A stretch of 44,068 bases of DNA from Cytophagales bacterium (GCA_947457925.1 CANGYA010000011.1:1-44068); one strand, 5' to 3'; positions 15,208 to 25,026 are shown, numbered from the stretch's first letter. Notes: generated by a model not told the origin, from the letters alone. Made by a program: numbers and translations.

Positions 15208-17628
15208 ATGTCATCAGCAAAACAACCTAATGAAACACCTCAATCTACTTTTGAGAAAGATTTGCAGCAAAATCTAATGGTGTTTGCTACAACAGTGCTT
15301 ACTACACTTAAAAACTTTATTCAGTTCATCAAACCTAAACCCAACGAACCTTTTTATATCAAAAGTATTCGGTATGCGTGGCTAAGCTTTTTTGCTTTGG
15401 TGTTTGGTGTTTTTGTCTTGTTCAAAATGGTAGAATACAATTTCCTCTATCTTTTTGGCACACTTCCGCCCATTTCTAAGTTAGAAAATCCAAAAATCCC
15501 TTTGGCTTCCGAAGTTTATACTTCAGACGGTAAGTTGATTGGTAAATATTTTAGAGAAAACCGCAGCATGGTGCATTACAGAGATTTGCCCTTGCACATG
15601 GTTCATGCCTTAGTAGCTACGGAAGATGTACGTTTTTATGACCATTCAGGTATAGATTTGAATGCAATTTTTGGCGTGGTACTTTACACTTTGCGTGGCG
15701 ACAGACGTGGAGGCAGCACCTTGACCCAACAATTAGCCAAAAATATGTTTAAAACTCGTATGGGTGGTACACATGGCCATTTGGGTAGAATTTCGCTGTT
15801 AAGAACTCCTATTATCAAGATTAAAGAGTGGATAACGGCTATTAATTTGGAGGAAAACTATACGAAAGAAGAAATTATTGAAATGTACCTCAATACAGTG
15901 GATTTTGGTAATGAATCTTTTGGGGTAAAAATTGCCTCAAAAACTTTTTTCAATAAACACCCCAGAGATTTAAGTGTGCAGGAGGCTGCCGTTTTGGTAG
16001 GTGTATTAAAGGCTACTACGTCTTACAACCCCCTTCGCAACCCCGAAAAGTCTTTGCAACGTAGAAATATCGTTTTGCAACAAATGTTGAAGTACAATTA
16101 TTTAGCACAAAAAGATTATGACAGAGTAATTAACACCAAAATAGAAACTCGTTATACGCCTGAAAGATATGAAAAAGGTGTAAGTATGCACTTTCACGAC
16201 TTCTTGACCTTGCAATTAGAAAAATGGTGTGAGGCAAATGACAGAGATTTGTATGCAGACGGTTTGAAAATTTATACGACCATAGACTCTCGCCTCCAAA
16301 AGTTTGCCGAAGAAGCCGTAGCCCAACACATGAGTACCTTACAAGGTAGATTTTTTGACCATTGGCGGGGCATGAATCCTTGGACAGATAGACGTGGCAA
16401 AGAAGTGCCTAATTACATAGAAACGGAAATTAAGAAAACAAAAATTTATCAGCAATACCTCAAATTACACCCTAATAATCTTGACTCTGTAATGTTGTTG
16501 TTGAAAAGCCCCAAAGAAATGAAAATTTTTACATGGAAAGGCGAAAGAGATACCTTACTAAGTTCTTGGGATTCAATGCGTTATTACAAACACATCTTGC
16601 ATACAGGCATGATGTCTATGGAGCCTTACACAGGGCAAATAAAGGCTTGGGTTGGAGATATTAACTACCAGTTTTTCAAATATGACAATGTACGCCAAGC
16701 CCGCAGGCAACCCGGTTCTACATTCAAGCCCTTTGTGTATGCTACAGCCTTTGAAGCAGGTGGTATGTCGCCTTGTAGCCGAAAAGTGGACAGACCTGTG
16801 AGTATTTTATACATGGAAGACGGAAAATCCAAAACATGGTCGCCGCATAATGCTGATTGGCAATGCTCTTATGATACCATTACGCTAAAACACGCCATGG
16901 GCAGGTCGTTAAACACCATTACCGCACAACTCACCCAAGAATTAGGTTGGGACAAAGTAATAGAATATGCCCATAAAATAGGTATCAAAAGCCCTATGGC
17001 TTCGTTTCCTTCGGTGTGTTTGGGGGCAAATGACGTTACGGTCTATGAAATGACGGCTGCCTACAGTACCTTTATGAATGACGGTGTGTGGACACAACCG
17101 CAATTTATTTTGAAAATAGAAGACAAAAACGGTAAGACCATTTACCGACCACAACCAGAAAGAAAGAGGGCTATTAGTCCAGAAACAGCCTTTTTGATGC
17201 GTCAAATGTTACGAGGTAGTTTGACAGAACCAATGGGAACATCAGGCGGTTTGTGGCGGTATCAAATTCATGACAAGGGCATGGAAGTTGGCGGAAAAAC
17301 AGGGACTTCTTCTAACCACGCAGACGGCTGGTACATGGGCGTAACCAAAGACCTTGTAACAGGTGTGTGGGTTGGTGGCGATGATTTGCGTATTCACTTC
17401 CGCACAGGCGAATTGGGCGAAGGTGCTAAAATGGCTATGCCAATCTTTGGGCTTTACACCGAAAAAGTTTACAATGCAGGGCTATCTAACTACCCCAAAG
17501 GCGGATTTACCAAACAAAAAACCGGTATTCGGATTACTAAAAACTACCAATGCCGAACTATTGTAGTAAAAGACTCTACCAAAACCGATAAGGATTCTGT
17601 GAGGTTGGTGTTTGAGGGGGGGGAGTAA
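15208..17628 (+). CDS. Penicillin-binding protein 1A (bifunctional GT51 transglycosylase/transpeptidase)
   Basis: An 806-residue inner-membrane protein that polymerises and crosslinks peptidoglycan. After a cytoplasmic N-terminus there is one membrane helix (about residues 55-80). The GT51 domain follows, with ATEDVRFYDHSGID, RGGSTLTQQLAKNMF and EEIIEMYLNTVDFG. The transpeptidase domain has the SxxK motif in QPGSTFKPF, SLN in GRSLNT and KTG in GGKTGTSSNHADGWY. The ATG at 15208 is preferred over the TTG two codons earlier. The stop is only 42 bases before the A+T-rich ATPase/DUF4435 module, with no clear terminator between, so read-through into the module is possible. Confidence 0.96.
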   Translation: MSSAKQPNETPQSTFEKDLQQNLMVFATTVLTTLKNFIQFIKPKPNEPFYIKSIRYAWLSFFALVFGVFVLFKMVEYNFLYLFGTLPPISKLENPKIPLASEVYTSDGKLIGKYFRENRSMVHYRDLPLHMVHALVATEDVRFYDHSGIDLNAIFGVVLYTLRGDRRGGSTLTQQLAKNMFKTRMGGTHGHLGRISLLRTPIIKIKEWITAINLEENYTKEEIIEMYLNTVDFGNESFGVKIASKTFFNKHPRDLSVQEAAVLVGVLKATTSYNPLRNPEKSLQRRNIVLQQMLKYNYLAQKDYDRVINTKIETRYTPERYEKGVSMHFHDFLTLQLEKWCEANDRDLYADGLKIYTTIDSRLQKFAEEAVAQHMSTLQGRFFDHWRGMNPWTDRRGKEVPNYIETEIKKTKIYQQYLKLHPNNLDSVMLLLKSPKEMKIFTWKGERDTLLSSWDSMRYYKHILHTGMMSMEPYTGQIKAWVGDINYQFFKYDNVRQARRQPGSTFKPFVYATAFEAGGMSPCSRKVDRPVSILYMEDGKSKTWSPHNADWQCSYDTITLKHAMGRSLNTITAQLTQELGWDKVIEYAHKIGIKSPMASFPSVCLGANDVTVYEMTAAYSTFMNDGVWTQPQFILKIEDKNGKTIYRPQPERKRAISPETAFLMRQMLRGSLTEPMGTSGGLWRYQIHDKGMEVGGKTGTSSNHADGWYMGVTKDLVTGVWVGGDDLRIHFRTGELGEGAKMAMPIFGLYTEKVYNAGLSNYPKGGFTKQKTGIRITKNYQCRTIVVKDSTKTDKDSVRLVFEGGE

Positions 17629-17670
17629 CTTTCAATCTAAAATATTTTTTATTACTTAATTTATTCTATT

Positions 17671-18594
17671 ATGAAAAAATCTCTTATTAACGAAATTAAA
17701 AGCATAAAGATAGAAAAAATATGGGGTTATTATGACTTCTATTGGGAGTTAGATAACCATATTAATATTTTAATTGGCGAAAATGGTAGTGGTAAAAGCA
17801 CTATAATAAATTTGCTATATGCTTTGTTAAGTTTTAATACAACTTTACTGAATAAATATGAATATCAGAATATTTTAGTTACAACTAATCTTGGAAATTT
17901 GAGTTTTAATAAAAAGGAAAAGCAAATTAAATTGAATGGAAGTAAAATAGAAGACACTGTTATCAATGAAGATATATCTTGTCAAATGGCATTTGTATCA
18001 ACCTTTGATAAACCTATTGAACCTAAAAGAAAACCCTCATCACCTATCAAAATTTTAGCAAAAAAAGTAACGCATTTAGATACAGAGCTATTAGACTTAA
18101 TTCAGCTTTTTGTAGAGTATCAATTAGATATTTATATTAATAATCCTTCTAATATTTACTACAAAATAGAACAACTATCAGAGGAGGAAAAGCTACAGAG
18201 GAAAAAGACTCTTGATTTATTTTTTGAACAAATTAATATTGTTTTTAAAAATAAGTATGATGTTTTTATTGCTCAAAATTATACATTATCTTTTATACAT
18301 AAATATACACAACAAAAAATAGATTTTACAAACCTTTCATCAGGCGAAAAACAATTATTAATCTTATTTTTAAAGGCGTTACTAACTAAAAATACCCCTC
18401 ATATTTTGTTATTAGACGAACCTGAAATTTCTTTACATATTAACGTGCAAGTCAATTTGATTAATTATTTATTGGCTTTAAATAATCAATCTCAATTAAT
18501 TATAGTAACTCATTCACCATCAATCGTACAAAAAGGCTACATGGATGCCTACAAAGAAATTGAAACCTTAAAGACATATTCGTATGCAAAATAG
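17671..18594 (+). CDS. AAA/ABC-type ATPase of a PARIS-like two-gene defence module (AriA-like)
   Basis: A 307-residue soluble ATPase. Walker A is GENGSGKST (36-44), the ABC signature is LSSGEKQ (222-228), Walker B is LLLDEPE (Asp249, Glu250) and the H-loop is VTHSPS (His281). The order and short helical insert fit the AAA_15/AAA_21 (OLD/SMC-like) group. It overlaps by 11 bases with a DUF4435 gene, the arrangement seen in PARIS (AriA ATPase with AriB DUF4435 effector). At 307 residues it is shorter than I would expect for AriA, so it may be a distinct, minimal variant. The region is far more A+T-rich than its neighbours: 18241-18300 has 10 G/C of 60, while 24301-24360 in the RND gene has 30 of 60. 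This suggests horizontal transfer. Confidence 0.85.
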   Translation: MKKSLINEIKSIKIEKIWGYYDFYWELDNHINILIGENGSGKSTIINLLYALLSFNTTLLNKYEYQNILVTTNLGNLSFNKKEKQIKLNGSKIEDTVINEDISCQMAFVSTFDKPIEPKRKPSSPIKILAKKVTHLDTELLDLIQLFVEYQLDIYINNPSNIYYKIEQLSEEEKLQRKKTLDLFFEQINIVFKNKYDVFIAQNYTLSFIHKYTQQKIDFTNLSSGEKQLLILFLKALLTKNTPHILLLDEPEISLHINVQVNLINYLLALNNQSQLIIVTHSPSIVQKGYMDAYKEIETLKTYSYAK

Positions 18595-19594
18595 CTGGTC
18601 AGATAATTTAAGTGGTTATTTTCATTCATTTGAAAAAGAAAAAACTACAATTACTTTAATTTGCGAAAATGAAATGGACTTTAGGTTTTGGCATAAACTA
18701 TTTACCCAAAATTTACCTGAAAATATAATCATTAATGCAAGCTATGGAGGTAATCATAGAGGTAAAAATGCCCTTATAAAAAATCATGAGGAGGCTTTAA
18801 CAGACAAACTATTATTATGTATCGATAGTGATTTTGACTATTTAATGGCACTTCCGCTATTATCTAATCCATTTGTTTTTCATACATACACTTATGCAGT
18901 TGAAAATCATAAATTATGTCCTAACCATTTACAAAGTTGGCTGCGAGAATTTACAGCTAGTACCTTTACTATTCAATTTAACTTTGTAGTATTTTTTAAT
19001 ACTTTATCTTCTATTATTTTTGATTTATTAAAATTTAATTTGTATTATTTAAAAACTAAAAACCATTTTTTTCAAATTACAGAAAAGCAATTATACGATT
19101 ATCTTAATATTCCTGATACAGAAAAAGAAGGTGTAAATAATGGTGAAGAATATTTGAATGCGATTAGGAAAAAAGTTGAGAAAAGAGTTGCTCAATTAAC
19201 TAACAAGGCTATTGAAGAAAGTTTAGATTGGACAGAAGTAGAAAACTTGCTAACCATCTATAACATAACTGCCGAGAACAGTTATTTATATATCAATGCT
19301 CACCCTCTATTTGACAATATATTAAAATTAGTAAAAGGTTTGGCAAAACACCATGCAAGGCAATATCATAAAGGCATAGTAGGAGTAGAGCAACAAAATA
19401 ACTATAAAAATATTATGGGGATATATCTCAAAATAGGCGATAAAGAGCTAATAGATGTAAAAATAGAAACAGAGTTACAAAACAACTACATAGGTTGTTG
19501 CATAAAACCTAATTCTTGTCCATTATTTGATAAAATTATAGAAGATATAAAAACTTACCATGTAACTTACCATGCTCTAAACAAGCAAAACTAA
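18584..19594 (+). CDS. DUF4435/TOPRIM effector partner (AriB-like)
   Basis: A 336-residue protein whose first 90 residues carry the DUF4435 pattern: TLICENEMDFRFW (acidic residues 28, 30 and 32), then GKNALI, then LLLCIDSDFDYL (Asp81, Asp83, Asp85). These make a TOPRIM-like metal centre, as in OLD-family and AriB nucleases. A conserved TYAVENHKLCP segment follows. In PARIS, AriB is held by AriA and released to cleave tRNA or arrest growth; a similar toxic role here is inference. The start codon overlaps the end of the ATPase gene, indicating coupled translation. The C-terminal 200 residues are less recognisable and include a hydrophobic, helix-rich stretch around 125-160. A strong terminator follows. 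Confidence 0.82.
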   Translation: MQNSWSDNLSGYFHSFEKEKTTITLICENEMDFRFWHKLFTQNLPENIIINASYGGNHRGKNALIKNHEEALTDKLLLCIDSDFDYLMALPLLSNPFVFHTYTYAVENHKLCPNHLQSWLREFTASTFTIQFNFVVFFNTLSSIIFDLLKFNLYYLKTKNHFFQITEKQLYDYLNIPDTEKEGVNNGEEYLNAIRKKVEKRVAQLTNKAIEESLDWTEVENLLTIYNITAENSYLYINAHPLFDNILKLVKGLAKHHARQYHKGIVGVEQQNNYKNIMGIYLKIGDKELIDVKIETELQNNYIGCCIKPNSCPLFDKIIEDIKTYHVTYHALNKQN

Positions 19595-19595
19595 G

Positions 19596-19637
19596 TTATG
19601 CTATTCTATAAACTTTACAATTTATAGAATAGCATAA
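19596..19637. terminator. Perfect 17-bp-arm hairpin between convergent genes
   Basis: Arms 19596-19612 and 19621-19637 are exactly complementary (TTATGCTATTCTATAAA) with loop CTTTACAA. It sits between the DUF4435 gene stop and the leucyl aminopeptidase stop, so it can end transcription from both sides. Confidence 0.7.
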
Positions 19638-19642
19638 GCATT

Positions 19643-21121
19643 TTATCCCACAAAACTCTCCGCCAACTCCGCCAACAACCTCACCCCAAAAGCCGTAGCC
19701 ACTCTATTTTTGGCAAATTCGGTATCCCCATAAACCATACCCGCCACGTCCAAATGCACAAAGGCAGCATGATTGTCTGTAAATCTTTCTAAAAATTTAC
19801 CTGCTGTAATACAACCTGCCCCAGGTCCTCCATAGTTTTTAATATCTGCCAAATCTGTTTTGATTTGTTCGGCGTACTCGTCCCACAAAGGCATTCTCCA
19901 TACTTTTTCTTCTATTTCCAATCCAATTTCGTAGAGTTTTTGGGCTAATTCATCATTTTTGGTCATCATTGCTCCTGCCTTTGTGCCTAATGCCACGATA
20001 CTTGCCCCTGTTAGTGTAGCTACATCTACCAAAACATCAGGCTGAAAATTACGCACAGCATACGCCAAACCATCAGCCAAAATCAACCTGCCTTCTGCGT
20101 CTGTATCTTCTACTTCTATGCTAATACCTGCGTAAGACTGAATAATATCACTAGCTTTGTAAGAATTTCCGCTAATCATGTTCTCGCAAGTAGGTACAAT
20201 GGCAATGACATGAATAGGCAGTTGCAACTGTGCTATCAACTGAATAGCCCCTAAAACCGTAGCTCCTCCGCCCATGTCCGACTTCATGTATAACATTCCT
20301 TGCGTTTTGATGTTCAAACCACCAGAGTCGTAAGTGATGCCTTTGCCCACCAAAGCAATTTTCTTTTGGGCATTTTCGGGCTTGTACTCTACAATACAAA
20401 AATGAGGTTCTTCGGTACTTGCCCTGCCTACTGCCCATAAAGCCTCTAAACCAGCCTCTTTTACCTCTTTGCCCTTCAAAATTTTCACAGTTGTATTCGG
20501 TGAATTTTGGGCAATTTCGGTAGCTTCTTTGGCAAAATCTGCGGGTTTGAAATGATTGGGCGGAAGATTTATCATGTGCATAGTACGAGCCTGTGCTTGC
20601 CAAGTCGTGAAGGCACGATAAATTGTTTCATCACTTTTTTCGGGTGCTTCTGCAATAAATTGCACGATTTGGAACGGAGATTTTTTGTCATCTGCGGGCT
20701 TTTTCAGTGGGCTAACGTCATAGTGAGTTCCCCAATAACAACCCAACGCAATAGCCTCGACCAAGGCAGAAGTATCAGTAGGCAGTTGTGTATAAATGCT
20801 TATGTCTATACAAATGCTTTTTCCTACTTGTGTTTTGTGTTTATACGACCAAGTGCGGACACATTGTGCTACAATTTCAGTAAAGTTATTCACAACTTTG
20901 CCCAAGCCCAATAAAAATAGCTTGCGAGCCAAACGAGGCGTATAAGTAACCAAAATTTCTTTTTTATCAGCTTTAAAATCTGCTTTTAGGGCTTCGGCAG
21001 GAACACCAAAGTCCGCAGCTATTTTGTCTAATTGCGTAGCCAAAGCCTCTGTTTGTACCAATGGAATCAGCACAACGTCATCTGTGGGCGTGAGGGTTGG
21101 CGTAAAAAGGAATTGTAACAT
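19643..21121 (-). CDS. pepA: Leucyl aminopeptidase, M17 family
   Basis: A 492-residue cytosolic metallopeptidase that removes N-terminal residues from peptides. The C-terminal catalytic domain shows GKGITYDSGGLNIK, YMKSDMGGGATVLG and EDTDAEGRLILADGLAYA. These supply the two-metal ligands (Lys, Asp, Asp, Glu) and the active-site Arg. The signature is normally NTDAEGRL; here the Asn is Asp, which does not remove a known metal ligand. I chose the ATG at 21121 over a GTG at 21145. It is convergent with the defence module and separated from it by a strong hairpin. Confidence 0.94.
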   Translation of the reverse strand: MLQFLFTPTLTPTDDVVLIPLVQTEALATQLDKIAADFGVPAEALKADFKADKKEILVTYTPRLARKLFLLGLGKVVNNFTEIVAQCVRTWSYKHKTQVGKSICIDISIYTQLPTDTSALVEAIALGCYWGTHYDVSPLKKPADDKKSPFQIVQFIAEAPEKSDETIYRAFTTWQAQARTMHMINLPPNHFKPADFAKEATEIAQNSPNTTVKILKGKEVKEAGLEALWAVGRASTEEPHFCIVEYKPENAQKKIALVGKGITYDSGGLNIKTQGMLYMKSDMGGGATVLGAIQLIAQLQLPIHVIAIVPTCENMISGNSYKASDIIQSYAGISIEVEDTDAEGRLILADGLAYAVRNFQPDVLVDVATLTGASIVALGTKAGAMMTKNDELAQKLYEIGLEIEEKVWRMPLWDEYAEQIKTDLADIKNYGGPGAGCITAGKFLERFTDNHAAFVHLDVAGMVYGDTEFAKNRVATAFGVRLLAELAESFVG

Positions 21122-21360
21122 AGATTTTGTAAGGGTTAATGGCACGTTTAGTAGAGATAATTGTAATGCAGTTATTTTGTTGCCTTAACAGCTATCTTTT
21201 TTGCATTGCCTAAATTTTGCCCAAATTACCAAAAAAGAAGTAAAGATGTTTGAAAATATAGCTTATTCATCAAAAAATAAAAACGGTTTCTTGTGGCTGC
21301 TACGCAAAACTATTTTCCCAAATTTCTTTGTAAAACTGTAACCTTTCTATTTCCTTTGCG

Positions 21361-21394
21361 TTAGGAAACTCAAAAAACTTTTTTAGTTTCCTAA
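21361..21394. terminator. Hairpin upstream of the HicB-like gene
   Basis: Ten-base perfect arms TTAGGAAACT and AGTTTCCTAA (21361-21370 and 21385-21394) extend through an A6/T6 pairing to a one-base loop with a single bulge. It lies about 70 bases upstream of the small HicB-like gene. It may be a regulatory hairpin or a stray terminator; no gene obviously ends here. Confidence 0.35.
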
Positions 21395-21463
21395 ATATCT
21401 GAGTGCCTTTTGTATGTATAATTGAGAGTAAGCCATTTTACAGAGAGAAACCTACTAATAACT

Positions 21464-21667
21464 ATGAAAAATACACAAAAAAATTCTTCTGAACTAATTT
21501 TTTTGGTAGAAGAAGCAGACGAAGGAGGTTATACAGCAAAAGCTTTGGGCGAAAATATTTTTACTCAAGCAAATGACATGAAAACATTAAAAGAAACGAT
21601 TAAAGATGCTATACTATGTCATTTTGAAGAAGAACAATTACCCAAAATCATTATGACTTCTAAATAG
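21464..21667 (+). CDS. Orphan HicB-like small protein
   Basis: A 67-residue protein with the partial HicB fold pattern FLVEEADEGGYTAKALGENI, FTQANDMKTLKETIKDAILC and HFEEEQLPKII. HicB antitoxins neutralise HicA mRNA nucleases. No HicA-like gene (about 60-80 aa with a dsRBD-like fold) is adjacent on either strand. The C-terminal DNA-binding domain of full HicB is also missing, so this is the short, stand-alone form common in Bacteroidota. I chose the ATG at 21464; the TTG at 21422 in frame is unlikely. Confidence 0.7.
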   Translation: MKNTQKNSSELIFLVEEADEGGYTAKALGENIFTQANDMKTLKETIKDAILCHFEEEQLPKIIMTSK

Positions 21668-21828
21668 TTATTACTTAATTATACTAAATAGTCAAATAAA
21701 ATATATATCAATTCTACTTTTTTCTTAGTGAACTTGTGTCCTTGTGGTTCATTAACAAGTATTTAGATAAAATAAAAAATGTATTTCAAAGTTGAAGCTG
21801 CGAATTACAAAACACCCAGTTTTCATTA

Positions 21829-21860
21829 CTAACTTAAAATTACTAATTTACTAATTAATA
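21829..21860 (+). repeat. Dispersed AT-rich repeat, copy before the RND gene
   Basis: CTAACTTAAAATTACTAATT followed by TACTAATTAATAA matches 6534-6567 with a one-base gap and a few substitutions. It ends 3 bases before the ATG of the RND pump gene. Like the copy before the EamA gene, it lies directly ahead of a start codon. Confidence 0.5.
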
Positions 21861-21863
21861 AAA

Positions 21864-24800
21864 ATGAGTATAACCGAACTTTCTATCAAAAGACCGTCAT
21901 TTATCATTGTTATTTTCTTGGCATTGACGGTTATCGGCGTATTCTCGTACAAGCAAATGCAGTACGAACTATTGCCCAAATTTAGCCCCCCCGTTTTGAC
22001 TGTAACAACTATCTACCCCGGTGCTTCGCCATTGGAGGTAGAAACGAATGTTACCAAACCTATCGAAGATGCTTTGGCTACTTTGGAGGGTATTACGGTG
22101 ATTCGTTCTACTTCACAAGAAAACACTTCTTTTGTGGTCGTAGAACTCAAACAAAGTGTGAAAATAGACTTGGCACTACAAGACGCACAACGTAGGGTAG
22201 GACAAATCACAGGTACACTACCCCAAGGCGTAAAAACACCAAGTTTGGGCAAAATTGCATTGGACGAGTTTCCTATTTTGCGTATGTCTGTGGAGGGCAA
22301 AATGGAGCCTAAAAAATTTACACAGTTCTTGAAAGACAACGTAATCCAACGCCTTTCTAACGTAACAGGTGTAGGACAAATCATTGTGTTGGGTGGCGAA
22401 GAAAGAGAGATTAAAGTCAATATGGACATGGAGAAAGTACGTGCCAACAACCTTTCTATTGCCAATATTGCTGCGACAATTCGTGCCTCTAACGTAGAAT
22501 TTCCTACGGGTAACGTAAAAGATACAGATGCTCAATTTTCTGTTCGTTTAGCAGGTAAAGTGGCAAGTGTAGAAGAATTAAAAGAAGTAATTGTAGGCGT
22601 ATCTAAAACAGGTGGCGATATTAAGTTAAAAGACGTAGCCGAAATACAAGACGGTATCAAAGAAATTAAGCAAATGAACCGTCTGAACGGTGTGCCTTCT
22701 GTGGGTTTACAAGTATTGAAACAAAGTGATGCCAATGCAGTGGATATGAGTAAGGCGGTACGTGCAGAATTGGCAAAATTAGAAACAGAATATAATGCAA
22801 TAGGTTTGAAGTTTTTAGTGGCACAAGACTCGTCTGAATACACGATTGAAGCTGCCGAAGCCGTAAACCACGATTTAGAATTGGCGATTTTCTTGGTGGG
22901 TATCGTGATGTTGTTGTTCCTACACAGTTTCCGCAATGCCTTGATTGTCATGGTGGCTATTCCTTGTTCTTTGGTGGGTACGTTTATAGCTATGTACCTG
23001 TTCGGCTTTTCCTTGAACTTGATGACCATGTTGGGCTTGTCTTTGGTAATTGGTATCTTGGTCGATGATAGTATTGTGGTATTGGAAAACATCTACCGCC
23101 ACTTAGAAATGGGCAAGTCGCCACGTATTGCAGCCTTAGAAGGTCGTAACGAAATTGGTTTTACTGCCTTGTCTATTACCTTGGTGGACGTGGTGGTGTT
23201 TTTCCCTCTTTCTGTTTTGCAAGGGATTGTTGGTAATATCATGCGTCAATTCTCTATCGTAGTGTTAGTAGCTACGCTAATGAGTTTGTTCGTTTCGTTT
23301 ACCGTTACGCCTATGTTGGCTTCTCGTTTCTCAAAATTTGAGCCTTTGACCAAAGATACTTTAATGGGAGCTATTGGTTATTATTTTGAAGAAGGTTTTA
23401 ACTGGTTAGTTCGCCAATACGAAAGCATTTTGGTTTGGGCATTAAGACACCCTTGGATTACTTCTGTAGTCGTTATTGCAAGTTTCGTGGGTTCTGTGAT
23501 GTTGGTAGGCAAAGGTTTTATTGGTGGTGAGTTCATTTCTAAGGCAGATAAAGGCGAATTTTCGGTGTTCTTAGAATTACCTTCTGGTGCAAGTTTTGAA
23601 CAAACAAATAAAATGTCTAAGCAAGTAGAAAACGTATTATCGGAGATGCCCGAAGTACAAAGAACTTTCTCTAACGTAGGGGTAAGTGCAGATGGTTTCA
23701 TTGCCCAAACGTCTAATAACATTGCCGAAGTGGTTGTTACCTTAGTGCCACCTACCCAAAGGGGCATAAGTACCAACGACATGATTGCAGCCGTAAAAGA
23801 CAGATTGACCAATATTCCTAATGTAAAAGTGCGTGTTTCGCCTGTGGGTATCTTTGGTGGAGCAGACCAAACGCCTATTCAAATGGTGGTAAGTGGTACA
23901 GATGCCGACAGTGTGCGTAAATCAGCCAAAATTATAGAAGCCATTACTCGTAGAGTAGCAGGTACAACAGACGTAAGGCTTTCTGCCGAAGATGGTAAGC
24001 CCGAAATGCAAGTAGATATTGACAGAGAAAAATTAGCAAGTTTTGGCTTAAACATTGCCGAAATAGGGCAAACTTTACAAGTGGCTTTGCGTGGAGATGA
24101 CAATTCTAAATTTAGAGATACAGACAATACTGAATACGATATTCGTATCCAATTAGACGAGTTTGACCGTAACAGAACCGAAGACCTCAAACGTATTCCG
24201 TTTGTAAACCGTCAAGGGCAACAAATTGAATTACAACAGTTTGCAGAAGTACGTCAATCTTTGGGAGCTACCAAGTTACAACGTGAAAACCGTAACCGTG
24301 CCATTACCGTTTTGTCGCAGGTGCAAGGCAGACCTTCTGGCGATATTGCTACGGATATAGACAAAGAAATAGCTAAAATCAAATTACCTGCGGGTACAAA
24401 AATGACACATGGAGGCGACATCAAAAACCAACGTGAGGCAGATGGTAGTATGGGAATTGCCATGTTAGCCGCCTTAGTGTTCATTTACCTTATCATGGTA
24501 GCACTTTACGACAGTTTTGTGTATCCGTTTGTGGTCTTGTTCTCTATTCCTTTGGCAATTATCGGGGCATTTTTAGCCTTAGCCCTTACCATGAAAACCC
24601 TTAATATTTTCTCTGGTTTAGGCTTAATTATGATGATGGGTTTGGTGGCGAAAAACGCCATTCTATTAGTAGATTTTGCCACTGAAGGCAAAGCCAACGG
24701 ATTAAGCACTTTCCACGCCTTGGTAGAAGCTGGTAAAGAAAGGTTACGCCCTATCTTGATGACTACGATTGCTATGGTGTTCGGTATGTTGCCGATTGCC

Positions 24801-25007
24801 TTAGCCAAAGGTGCAGGTGCAGAATGGAAAACTGGTTTGGCGTGGGCATTGGTCGGTGGTCTTACAAGTTCTATGTTTATGACCTTAGTCTTTGTGCCTG
24901 TGGTGTTCCAAGCCGTAGATACTACATTAAGTTTCTTCCGCAAGCTATTTAAAATGAATCAGCCTGACTTGAAAAAAGAGGAATTGGCACATTCAGAAAT
25001 TGCATAA
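21864..25007 (+). CDS. RND efflux pump permease (AcrB/HAE1 type)
   Basis: A 1047-residue inner-membrane transporter with the typical RND layout: a first membrane helix (SIKRPSFIIVIFLALTVIGV), two large periplasmic loops and two groups of transmembrane helices. The proton-relay pair is in GILVDDSIVVLENIYRHLE in the middle helix. The substrate is probably a hydrophobic compound exported with proton influx. The membrane-fusion and TolC-like partner genes usually next to it are not in the window, so it must use partners encoded elsewhere. It is followed by a strong intrinsic terminator. Confidence 0.95.
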   Translation: MSITELSIKRPSFIIVIFLALTVIGVFSYKQMQYELLPKFSPPVLTVTTIYPGASPLEVETNVTKPIEDALATLEGITVIRSTSQENTSFVVVELKQSVKIDLALQDAQRRVGQITGTLPQGVKTPSLGKIALDEFPILRMSVEGKMEPKKFTQFLKDNVIQRLSNVTGVGQIIVLGGEEREIKVNMDMEKVRANNLSIANIAATIRASNVEFPTGNVKDTDAQFSVRLAGKVASVEELKEVIVGVSKTGGDIKLKDVAEIQDGIKEIKQMNRLNGVPSVGLQVLKQSDANAVDMSKAVRAELAKLETEYNAIGLKFLVAQDSSEYTIEAAEAVNHDLELAIFLVGIVMLLFLHSFRNALIVMVAIPCSLVGTFIAMYLFGFSLNLMTMLGLSLVIGILVDDSIVVLENIYRHLEMGKSPRIAALEGRNEIGFTALSITLVDVVVFFPLSVLQGIVGNIMRQFSIVVLVATLMSLFVSFTVTPMLASRFSKFEPLTKDTLMGAIGYYFEEGFNWLVRQYESILVWALRHPWITSVVVIASFVGSVMLVGKGFIGGEFISKADKGEFSVFLELPSGASFEQTNKMSKQVENVLSEMPEVQRTFSNVGVSADGFIAQTSNNIAEVVVTLVPPTQRGISTNDMIAAVKDRLTNIPNVKVRVSPVGIFGGADQTPIQMVVSGTDADSVRKSAKIIEAITRRVAGTTDVRLSAEDGKPEMQVDIDREKLASFGLNIAEIGQTLQVALRGDDNSKFRDTDNTEYDIRIQLDEFDRNRTEDLKRIPFVNRQGQQIELQQFAEVRQSLGATKLQRENRNRAITVLSQVQGRPSGDIATDIDKEIAKIKLPAGTKMTHGGDIKNQREADGSMGIAMLAALVFIYLIMVALYDSFVYPFVVLFSIPLAIIGAFLALALTMKTLNIFSGLGLIMMMGLVAKNAILLVDFATEGKANGLSTFHALVEAGKERLRPILMTTIAMVFGMLPIALAKGAGAEWKTGLAWALVGGLTSSMFMTLVFVPVVFQAVDTTLSFFRKLFKMNQPDLKKEELAHSEIA

Positions 25008-25026
25008 TCAACTTCTTTAAAAAAGT

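Noticed and set aside
21864-25007. Complete RND tripartite operon
   Set aside because: No membrane-fusion protein or TolC-like gene lies up- or downstream; the neighbours are a HicB-like gene and tex.
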